NCBI GenBank assembly: GCA_028583605.1
Contig: CM053330.1
Span: forward strand, 23,028,129 to 23,092,128
DNA length: 64,000 nucleotides
Source: Dastarcus helophoroides
Taxonomy: Eukaryota > Arthropoda > Insecta > Coleoptera > Bothrideridae
Direction: 5' to 3'
Below, in pieces: positions 45,249 to 54,294 of this stretch; the stretch's first letter is position 1, and each line of letters opens with the position of its first letter. The notes under the pieces are model-generated. The model was given only the letters and a program-made list of their open reading frames with translations. It did no database searches and had not been told where the DNA came from. The position numbers and the translations under genes were made by a program.

Positions 45249-45771
45249 TACATAAGTCTTTTGCACTCATATCTTAATATAAGTTATTTGAAACATCTTT
45301 TTGAAAAACATGTCAATTTCATGCTTCCTATTTTTTTTTAAATTTTAAAATACACTTCACAATTTAAAAATATTTGTTTTATTTAAATATCCCTATTTTT
45401 ATTCAAGTTATGAGATCAGAGACAGTTTTTTCCAACATTTTATGAATATTAATGATTAGAGTTATAGATTATAGATTTTTCCAAATCTTTCTCTGAAATT
45501 AACGGTTTGTAGTTTCTAAATTTGACTGGAAATAGAAACAATATTAATGTTTATTTCGAGTCGTCTAATGCATGACGCGCACGAAAGTGTCAAGAAAGTG
45601 GGGTGGTAACGAGTCGAGTTAAATTATCTAGAATTTCTGAACATTTACGTTTTTGTGACTTCTTCAGAATTTTAATAAATAAATCTACGAGTCCCTTAAT
45701 ACTCTACATATTGGTCAGAATTTTTAATTAATTGAATGTAGGATCGGTGGATTTTTTTGCTATAATCTATA
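45249..45771. other. Spacer
   Basis: Nothing assigned. Confidence 0.4.
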
Positions 45772-46068
45772 TCTATACTAATATATTATAAAGAGAGAAC
45801 TCCTGATCCACGACTGAAAAACCTTATCATCAACGCAGAGCCGAAGCTACTGTGGTCAGAGACACGCAATTTCAACAGTCGATTCCTTTTATGGTACAGG
45901 TAAGTGCAAGAAGGGATTTTCGATATTTCGTCCTGTAAAGGGTTGTGAAGTTTCGAGATAAGGGTGAAATAAAGTGAATAATGCCTTTTTTAACCTAAAA
46001 TGTTGTAAAAATAACACAAGTCTATAGTGGTTTGGTGCCAGAAGGATTAAAACTATTTTTATACAGGG
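45772..46068 (+). mobile_element. Helitron 5' end (candidate)
   Basis: TCTATACTAATATATTATAA at 45772 closely resembles the TCTATACTAATATTATAAA start of many insect Helitrons, followed by AGAG and non-coding sequence. I could not find a convincing 3' CTRR end with a preceding hairpin, so the right limit is arbitrary. Confidence 0.45.
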
Positions 46069-46545
46069 TGGATCAAGCTGAACACTACGGCCTCTAGGAG
46101 CTATGTGACAACATATTTTAAAAAATAAACAATATGGTTAAATATGAGTCGCTGGGATCTACATGTTAAAAATATTTTCAAATCTACAGGGTGTTCTAGA
46201 AAATAGTACATCAAAGTTATGATTTTTTTAATGGGATACCATATTTCTTTTTCATTTTTACATTTAGCGCCAAAAATAAAGCTAATTTTTATAGGGTTTT
46301 TCTACACCTAAATCTTACCATTTTTGAGATAATCCACTTTTTTTAAATACAACGTTTTCAAAAAGAAATATTTTATCCCTTAAAGTAAATAATTTTGACA
46401 GTAGCCTCTTCAGATTTTCATTTGGTATACCATTTACCAGAAAATGCAGTTTTGAGAAGTTTCAAAGTTTATACAGGATGTTCCAAATTCACCAGAATAT
46501 TTATTTAAATTTCAGACGTCCTTTTTTTGGGAATTTAAATGGAAC
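46069..46545. other. Mixed MITE fragments
   Basis: ACAGGGTGGATCAAGCTGAA (46064) and ACAGGGTGTTCTAGAAAAT (46187) are MITE-like starts without clear partners. Confidence 0.45.
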
Positions 46546-46915
46546 CAGGGCTGGTTCTAGGGTTTTGAGAGCAAAACTAAATTTGGCGCCCTTTCATACA
46601 AAAATATATAAATTTACTCCATATTAAAGAAAGTAGTAAAAAATGGCAACAAAGTAAAATTACACAATAAAGAACTGTGTAAAAATTTTATTTATTTAAA
46701 AAATAATACAATAGTTATTTACTTACAAGTATGCAATATACGGAAAAGCATGACGAGCACATTAGAAGTTCGAACGAAAAAATCGATGTCTCATAAAAAA
46801 TGATCTATTTTAATTTATAAAATCTAAATAAATAATGCATGTAAAAAATATTTTATTTTTATACCGGCGCCCCTATCCAGCAGTCGCCCAGCTTGCTCGC
46901 CCCTATCCGGCGCTG
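46546..46915. mobile_element. Non-autonomous hAT MITE, 370 bases
   Basis: Starts CAGGGCTGGTTCTAGGG and ends CCCCTATCCGGCGCTG; its reverse complement starts CAGCGCCGGATAGGGG, an imperfect inverted pair. The 8-base AATGGAAC is duplicated at 46538-46545 and 46916-46923. The CAGGGC-G-(C/T)TCTAGGG start is common among arthropod hAT elements. Non-coding interior. Confidence 0.85.
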
Positions 46916-46923
46916 AATGGAAC

Positions 46924-47195
46924 AGCCATTATTTCTTTATTTTAAATATTGACATATTCAATTATGTTTAAGTTGGTATGTACATTTTCTTTGCCTAAAG
47001 TTAGTAATTCAAGAGATATAACTATTTCCACGAATTTTACTATTTCTCATCATTATCCAAAAGTAAACAACTTCTGATCAAGGATGGCATGCTTCGGTAA
47101 CTCATGTAAGGTAATTTCATTTGTTTTATTCTAACCTAGATTAATTTGCAAATAGTTTTATTTAAAAAAAGACAATTACATACTTAGTTTAGTAT
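46924..47195. other. Spacer next to mariner relic
   Basis: Nothing assigned. Confidence 0.4.
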
Positions 47196-47198
47196 TAA

Positions 47199-48300
47199 AT
47201 GAAATTGCAAAACAAATATCCAACCCAAATTAAAAAAATCTTCCGCTCTAACAAATGTTCAATGTGGGAACCATTTTGTTCTCCTCAAAGTCTTATCCTT
47301 TTCTCAAAAGAGTTTTTAACATTTGTTAAAATACTTTCGTCGTTTCTTTCAAAAGCATTTCGTATTCGATTTTTCATGTCCTCTGGGGTGGTAGGGGAAA
47401 CATTGTATACAATATTTTTTATATTCCCCCATAGGAAAAGTCCATTGGGGTTAGGTCCGGCGATCTGGGTGGACAGCTATGGGGACCACCTCTACCAATT
47501 CATTTATTTTGAAATTTTCTGTTTAGATATTCCCTTACGGAATTGTGAAAATGAGCAGGAGCCCCGTGAATCCATATTTTTTGCCTTGTATTTAAGGGTA
47601 CATCTTCTGGTATAATCCAGAAAGGTGTTTTTAGAAATCTTAAAAAAACTTGCCCATTTAAGAGGCCATCAAAACATTAAGGCCCAACGACGTTATTGCC
47701 AATAACTCCACCAAATACATTAACGCTCCAACGATTTTGATAATCCTGAATGCGAAATAAATGTAAATTCTCAGTTTTATAATAATGAAAATTGTGACGA
47801 TTAACTTGGCCAGTATTATGGACGTACATTCATTTGTGAATAAAATAGAACCATAGAAGTCAGGCTCTTCTCCAACTTTCTCAAGAAACCGTACGCAGAA
47901 TTCCAAACGCTCTTTCAAAATCTCTTCCGTACATATGTTGGTGCATTTCATAGTGATATGGATGATATGATGTTTCTTAAGTATTCTTCGTATACTTGTT
48001 CTGTTTATCGTTGTTTCTTTTTCAAGAACTCTGGTAGTTATATTATTGTTTTCAGTAATTAATTGCATCACAAGAAACTTAGTTTCTTCAGTTCCCATAA
48101 TAAGTTTCGGCATTTTGCAGGTTTCATAAGCAGTGGCACCTGATTCACAAAATCTTGCTTACAGTCTTTTGAAAGACGTTATTATCTGGGTGTCTTTTAT
48201 CTAGAAACTTTTGAGCGTACATATACTCTGGATGCTAATAAACAGTTTTCGTAACATTCACCTACTGTCAAAATCGTGTTGCCCTTTTCGTGAATAGAAT
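47199..48300 (-). pseudogene. Tc1/mariner-like transposase pseudogene
   Basis: Read right to left on the - strand. TVGECYENCLLASRVYAQKF with a following KRHPDNNVFQKTV is the N-terminal helix-turn-helix region seen in a widespread arthropod family. MPKLIMGTEETKFLVMQLIT and TINRTSIRRILKKHHI form the second HTH. ILFTNECTS corresponds to the first catalytic Asp region ('LFSDE'), here with Asn in place of Asp. Frame-shifted blocks near 47760-47660 give QDYQNRWSVNVFGGVIGNNV ('WSVNVWCGI'). The C-terminal end lies near 47250. The mutated catalytic residue and several frameshifts make it inactive. The + strand open frame 47199-47615 is its shadow. A second copy is at 63100-63721. Confidence 0.75.
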
Positions 48301-48669
48301 AACCTAGTTTAGCTACAAAATTGGTAAAGTTGTCCTTGAAAAAATTTAACTGCGAAAACAATGTAGAAATAATATGTTAAAAAATATTCAAATCTTTAAT
48401 GTTGCAATTGTGTTTAGTACCTACTCTTCTAACTGAATTTGTATTTGCGCTTTTGTATTCCTTCATAAAATTAAAAAGATTTATACAAATAAAGAAGCAT
48501 TTGCATGTTGGCCATTTATTTCGCTAAATCTACGCGTTCAGTATCCCGAAAGACGTAACCAAAGAAAATAAATGTTCCTTTGACTGATACATCGTCTACG
48601 CAACACGGGAAATGTGCATTTTCCTGCATCTAGAAGGTAACGTAGATGTTGCATCGAGTTGAATATTAT
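48301..48669. other. Spacer
   Basis: Nothing assigned. Confidence 0.4.
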
Positions 48670-48785
48670 AAATATTTTACAGTATGTGAAATTTGATCCT
48701 CATTTAAGTACTAGGACAGTAGCTAATCACTTGGGGATATGCCGAACCACCATTCAAAACCAGGCGCACTTGGCCGGTGGATAAG
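48670..48785 (+). pseudogene. Transposase helix-turn-helix fragment
   Basis: The + strand reads VKFDPHLSTRTVANHLGICR then TTIQNQ, like the second HTH ('P..STR..A..LG....T') of mariner-type transposases. Only about 35 residues are readable. Confidence 0.4.
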
Positions 48786-49064
48786 TCGTGGAAATCAGTT
48801 CAGTTAGATCTGACTTGTCTTGATTTTTAGTCTGTTTTTGCCTACAAAATTACAATAAGAAACGATACGATCGAAAAAATACGAAACACTATTTAAAGTG
48901 ATAGAATAGTCAAAGGTAGAAACTGAACTTGAAGTGTTGTTTATTCCGCAGAGGATTCACTGCATCGAAAATGATGGACGGCAGTCCGTTTGAACATCTA
49001 GGGCTCCATTAATGGACGATTTTAACTTAACGTTTTTAATGTAATGTGTTTTCTTTTTTTTTAC
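48786..49064. other. Spacer
   Basis: Nothing assigned. Confidence 0.4.
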
Positions 49065-49330
49065 TTATATATAAATATCTCCGTTATTTATCATCCGAAT
49101 TTAAAAAACTCTTTTTTGTTGCATTCAGTATAAAAAGATCTACTTTGCTATTTGATTTTTTAAAGTTAGGGTGGGCAGCTCTTAGGAATGAAGGAGTGGG
49201 GGGTTAAAAAATACATGTTTAAGTGGCAATTTAGAAATAAAAATCGACCTGTCCGAGCATTTTTTTGAAATATGTTTGTTGGTCGTTTTATAGAATTTAT
49301 TCGTTACTACGGGAAGCACGGTATAATGTA
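49065..49330 (+). repeat. Family G element, copy 2
   Basis: Follows the interior of 22902-23319: ATATCTCCGTTATTTATCAT, TATAAAAAGATCTAC, AAAATCGACCTGTCCGAGC and GAATTTATTCGTTACTACGG. Both inverted ends are lost. It carries a small insertion (TTGGTC) near 49280. Confidence 0.75.
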
Positions 49331-50089
49331 AACATTTAAGCTTATCCTGAAAATAACCTTTAAGATATCTAAATTAACGTAGCATTCTATTTAATTTTTT
49401 TAGAAAAACGGTGAAATTTGTTACCATTTTATATAATGCGCCGCAGCAGCGACATTAGTTTTAAAATCAAAACACATGAAAGTCCCTTCGGTAGACTAAA
49501 TAACATTCTTTCTATAGAGAGTAAATTTGTTAAATTTGATTAAGGCTAACTGAAGTAAATTGTATTTAAAAAATTTTTTCTTCCAACGTTTCCCAATCAC
49601 TCTATTTTTAGAGATGGAACAAAAATGTAAAACAAAAACAAGTAGAAATTACTCTCGGATTACAATGCATTTATTTTCGATACACCATAATTAAGCAAAA
49701 TTCTGAGAAAACCTTAATTTTCTATTTAGTCCTACGTGACACACTAGCTAGCAGTCTTAGTTAGAAACTCAACAATATTTTTCAGCGATTTTTCAGGGCC
49801 ACTTTTTCCCAAGGCTGTGGGATGATTCATTGCTAAGATATAGCGGGTGTCCTTTCTTAGTTGGCCAGGCAGTACAATAAGAAGAAAAAATATTCTATTA
49901 TTATTGCAGTCATTCAGTTCGTAAAATAAAGCAAAAATTTCGTTATATTAACTAAAATAATGTAAAAAGTTTGTGCATTTATTTAAATGCTTATGAACTA
50001 GAGGTGTGTAGCTTTGGTTTTGTATAAACTTACAAAACTTCACAAGCCATTCTCTAATCGGAGCTACCGATCTCTATCAGTAGTTTGGA
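49331..50089. other. Spacer
   Basis: Nothing assigned. Confidence 0.4.
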
Positions 50090-50235
50090 TGGATAGTGTA
50101 ACGTGAAATAATCAAGTATTTCCAGATCTTGTCCTTTGCGGTACTCGCGCTTTCACGCCCCACTGCCACGTCCACCACTGCCATGCAGTTGGTCTTGTGG
50201 ACGAGACCCTTATCAACTATGCCAACCGGGAACTA
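50090..50235 (-). pseudogene. Possible LINE C-terminal fragment
   Basis: A GC-richer island. The - strand reads PVGIVDKGLVHKTNCMAVVD then VAVGRESASTAKDKIWKYL. The pattern 'K....L(I/V)DVA......N...K...KI.KY..L' is seen near the C-terminus of some insect LINE polyproteins. On the + strand, the frame after TTTCCAG (50126) reads ILSFAVLALSRPTATSTTAM, which might be taken for a signal peptide exon. I cannot decide between these; both are weak. Confidence 0.25.
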
Positions 50236-51879
50236 TCGAACCAAATATATAATACTTCTATATATAGGTCCAGCTCCGCGTTTTACTTGGAGAAGACTTC
50301 TCTATCTTGCCAGACTTTTCGCGGGTTGACGAGTTGCAATGCGCATGCGTTTAAATCAGATATTAACAAACACATGTAATATTTATTACTAATCCGCGCA
50401 CCATTTCGAATTGACATATGCGCAATACTTACCAACAACCCGCGCTCCATCTTTGTCGGTTTCGGACAGGCTAAACTCTCGAAGTGAATAGCGAGCTGTC
50501 CATATAGAATGTCTCAAATATGAAAACAGTCATAGAATCCACAATTATACGGAGCATAGACACTATTAGAAATCTAAGACGCAGATTAACTAAAGAAATA
50601 TAGTCCAGTCAAATTATGCATGTTACCTTGCAAATGATGATTTTTTTGCATGTTTTTGGAGTAAGGTAGACATAAAAAAGCCAAGTTTTCCACATTGGAA
50701 GCTCTGTGCTTAATCCGTAATCCTTATAAAAAATTAATATTTCGAGAATAACTTTTTGTAAGCGACGTAGCGTAACAATAGCTATTATCATTTATAAAAA
50801 GAACAAAATCATCTACAATTTGGAATATAAAGTTTTCTTCTAAACTTAATAGCAAGCGAGCTATGAATGCTTAAATTGGGAAAAAATTTCAAATTAACAC
50901 CTATAATACACTTTTAATAGTTGTAAAATTGTAATATGAAAACATTAATACGGGAAGGTTTTATTGGTGCCTGTTAAAATAAAATACATACGAGATTTAC
51001 CATTTTACTCTTTCTTTCATTTAAACTGTCTAGGGGTGGAAAAATCTTCCTGGACTCTGCTGGAAGACTCAGAAGTAGATCAAAGATTTTTATATTTTAG
51101 TATTTTTCTATTATGCCAAAAGTATCGTCCTCTTCGTTATCATTGTTAAAAGGCCAGTCGTTGAAGACACAAAAATAATTTAAAGTCTTAAAATTTTAAC
51201 ATAAGATTGAAAATGGGTTAATAAATCTAAATCTTATTTTGCACCCCTTTCAGAGGCCCGAAACATGATTAAATATGTTAAAATGCAAAAGGATTGAAGC
51301 GAGATAATACACTTTCTGCTACGTGCAGTAAACAAAGGCACAATCACCTGAATTCACGCTTTGTAACCAGATGCCATAAATATGTTTTTGTGTTGACATG
51401 TGAAAATGTTCCGAGAATCCAATATTCTAGAGAATTTATTTTATTGCAATATTTTTGAAATGATATGACTGTGCAAAGATGGCAAAAGAAGGGAAATTAT
51501 TTTATCTATATCTTTTAGATACACTGACCTGGAATCCGACCACATCCGAAAAAAACTATTTATACCAGAATTTTGTAGTATTTCTGTAACTTTTTGTAAC
51601 GCTAAATAATGTTTTTGCATCGCAACTCAAAAGCAGAAAATTGTGATTCTTAATTCGGATCCAAGCCCAACGTAAAAATCTCGACTATCTTAGAAAACGA
51701 ATTTAATTAGGTCATAATTTTGTATACTATCTTTGTACCCTTTTGTACCAAAAGTTTCAATTTTTATACCTCTTTCGTTGCGACAAAAAAAATTAAGACT
51801 GTGATCCAAGGTCAACGTAAAAATCGGGATTACCTTCAAAATAGAATTTGTTTTGTTTCTAAATTTCAAAGTGTTGAAT
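50236..51879. other. Spacer, nothing firm
   Basis: 50236-50480 remains richer in GC (CGCGGGTTG, TGCGCATGCG), then ordinary AT-rich DNA. No open frame with a domain. Confidence 0.4.
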
Positions 51880-53140
51880 TTTTTTTTGTTCTCGAATCTT
51901 CCGACTTTGAATTCAAAATTTTTACTTTCTCTAGAAATTTTAAGTAAAATTTTGGATTTAAAGGTAGAAATTTCTAGAAAAATTTGAATATTTAGTGTAA
52001 AATCAAATTTCCGAGATTAAAGATGAAAACTTTTGAATTTTATTTTTAACTTATGTTTTTTCCCAAGTGTAGGTACTTAAGTGGCGCGTGGTGACTTTTG
52101 TTAATGGGGAAACTGACCGGAAACCGTTTTGAAAGATTAATTACAATTTTGCCTTTAACTAATTACATTTTAATTGCATTAGCATTCAAAAAGTTATATT
52201 TTTTGTCATGTTTGGATTAGTCGAATTGTCGATTTTAATTCGGGATTTTAAAAAGGTGGTCGAAATGTTGCAAAAAAAATTAAAGATTTTCACTCTGATT
52301 AAATCTAAACCCAGATGTTTGTCCAAATTTATTTTAAAGAAATCCAGATTTTCTTTCATATTAAACTTTGAATATTATTTCTTTAATGTTCAATTTGGTC
52401 TTTGGGGCTCTTTTAATTTTTGAATTTTTTTTCTTTAAATTTGGAACTTTACTAAATTTTAGAATTAAGGTTCTAAATTAAAAGAGATCAAAAACTCCAA
52501 AATTAAACTCAAGATTTATGTTAAAAAATTACAATAATCACAAAATGGAACTTAAGCAAAAATAAACTTTTTCCCTGAGGTTTCCTTTGAATCTTCAACA
52601 TTTACAGAAAATCGAATAATTAAGAAAATGTAAATTTATTTTTCGAGGAAGTCGAAATTAAAAAAAAAAAACAAAACAAAAAAAGTCGAAATTCCGAAAG
52701 AAATCAAAATCTTCGGAAATTCAAAGTTTTAAAATATGATCAATTTTTTAAAAAATCAAATTTTTTATAAGAATTCACAACTTTGATCAAAAGTTGAAAT
52801 TTGGAAAAAACGTCGAAACTTTCAAGTCAGAATTTTCAAAGTATCAATTTTTTGGAAAAGTAGAAATGTGGAAAAAATTATTAAAGTGGAAGTTTTGAGA
52901 AAAAGTTGAAATTTCAAATAACTCGACTTTAAAAAAGTTTAAATGTTCAAAAAGGTCTAAATTTTTAACCCAATATTTAAAAAAAAGGTCAAAATTTGTG
53001 CTAAAATTGACATTTTAAAAAAAATAATCAAAATTTTGGAAAAAAGATTTAAATTGTAGAAAAAAATCAAATTTTCACAAAAGTCGAAGTTTTCAATGTA
53101 ATTAATAATTTGGAGAAAACTAAATTTTTAAACGGAGGTT
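51880..53140. repeat. AT-rich degenerate tract (AAAAGTCGAAATTT-like words)
   Basis: Over a kilobase of loosely repeated words such as AAAAAGTCGAAATT, TTTGGAAAAA and AAAATTTTGA, with strand preference switching along the tract. Similar to 13680-14940 and to the interior of the element at 61271-62735. Not a simple tandem array. Confidence 0.6.
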
Positions 53141-53646
53141 AACGGAGGTATTCACTAAAATATATTAAATTGAAAGTGCCAGTATTCTAGCAGGAGTTGT
53201 TAACGCGACCACGCCATAGAGTAGTTTAAAAAATTGCAAGTTGTTTGCAGTGTGTCAAACATAATTTAGTAGATTGGTCTGTCACATCGCCAGATTTAAC
53301 GCTATAAAATTGTTTTCTCTGCTTTTATTTAAAAACTAAAGTTCGTTTTTATAGATCTGAATATCTTATAAATGCTGGCCCATATTCAAAAGCCCTAGTG
53401 ACTGAATTAAGATATTGCCTTGCCTTTAACGGACAACAATTTGAACATATGATTTAATTTGTAATTTTTCAGTGTTGTTATTTATTAAAAATTGGGTTTT
53501 AAATTGGTTAGTTTCTCAATTTCACAAAATCCGTTCCAATATTACAGGACATAATGAGAAAAACAAAATGTGATTGTTTCAATCACTCCTTGTTATGTCC
53601 ACTTTAACAAAGCCCGCTCGAAAATTGGCACATATTTAAAATTGAT
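53141..53646. other. Spacer
   Basis: Nothing assigned. Confidence 0.4.
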
Positions 53647-53912
53647 TTAGGCAAATATCTCCATTATTTATTAACTGATGGTGAATCGCTTTTTTTGTTA
53701 CATTTAGTATAAAAAGATCTATCAATCGAGGTGTCGCGAGAGGTACTTTGCCATTTGAATTCTTAAGGGTGAAGGGGTAGGCGATTGAAAATTACATATC
53801 AAAATGGCAACCTCAAAATAAAAATAGACGTGTTTAAGCATTTTTTTGAATTATGTTTCTTTGCAGATTTATGAAATATGACCGTTATATTTGGAAGGCA
53901 ATGTATATTAAA
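53647..53912 (+). repeat. Family G element, copy 3, abutting the Mocs2B stop
   Basis: Matches 22980-23250 (AAATATCTCCATTATTTATT, TATAAAAAGATCTATCA, AAATAGACGTG, AAGCATTTTTTTGAA). It ends 14 bases beyond the stop codon of the - strand Mocs2B/MBIP gene, so it probably makes up most of that gene's 3' UTR. A TTTATT at about 53667 reads AATAAA on the gene strand. Confidence 0.7.
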
Positions 53913-53926
53913 AATAAAGCAACAGC

Positions 53927-54025
53927 TTATGATATACATTTTTTTAAATCTGCTATAAATAAATCAATTTCATCAATATTAAATATTTTCTTTTTCACAG
54001 ACTTGGAAGATACACTAGCACGATC
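53927..54025 (-). CDS. Mocs2B: Mocs2B/MBIP-like last exon, 32 codons plus stop
   Basis: On the - strand it follows ATTTTTAG and reads DRASVSSKSVKKKIFNIDEI then DLFIADLKKCIS and TAA. A basic 'KSRKK.Y...ELD.FI..LK' tail is how MBIP-like proteins end. It joins in phase 0 to the exon ending EYIQFW across a 51-base intron. Without the splice, the upstream exon would read through into VINIEC and stop, losing this conserved tail. That supports the splice. The frame is short and easily missed. Confidence 0.75.
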   Translation of the reverse strand, partial: DRASVSSKSVKKKIFNIDEIDLFIADLKKCIS

Positions 54026-54076
54026 CTAAAAATACAAGTGACACAAAATTAAAAACTAACATTCAATATTTATTAC

Positions 54077-54294
54077 CCAGAACTGAATGTATTCAGGTGA
54101 GATTGATTCCAAGTATAGTAAGCGGTCCTCCAGAATTTTCAACCGCCGATAAATATTTCTTGGTACCGGTGTAGCCAAATTTAACTGTGTTTCCAAGTTT
54201 AGTAATCTTTCTTCCACGCCATTTGGAGGTATATATTTTGTTAAATACTCTGAGCTTGTTTGGTCTCTGTGATATGTGTTCAGTACTCTATTTA
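54077..54294 (-). CDS. Mocs2B: Mocs2B/MBIP-like penultimate exon
   Basis: On the - strand it starts after TTTTGTTTTAG; two bases complete a codon from an exon not seen. It reads NRVLNTYHRDQTSSEYLTKY, then GVEERLLNLETQLNLATPVP and RNIYRRLKILEDRLLYLESI with SPEYIQFW, then a GTAATA donor. The pattern 'VE.RL.N.E..L......P..IY.RLK..EDR.LYLE..SPEY' is the C-terminal MBIP domain. In insects this domain is fused to the molybdopterin synthase large subunit (Mocs2B), a subunit of the ATAC histone acetyltransferase complex; in vertebrates it is separate as MAP3K12-binding inhibitory protein 1. The MoaE part and the gene start are not in view. Confidence 0.82.

Noticed and set aside
44193..45341. Open frames on both strands around 44200-45340
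   Set aside because: They mirror each other because they lie in the inverted arms of a foldback element; typical accidental frames.
47199..47615. 138-codon open frame on the + strand
   Set aside because: Shadow of the - strand mariner-like transposase; the sense reading on the - strand gives the known motif order, and the same shadow recurs at 63142-63721.
50129..50329. Signal-peptide-like exon ILSFAVLALSRP after TTTCCAG
   Set aside because: No continuing family motif, and the opposite strand reads at least as well as a LINE fragment; not called as a gene.
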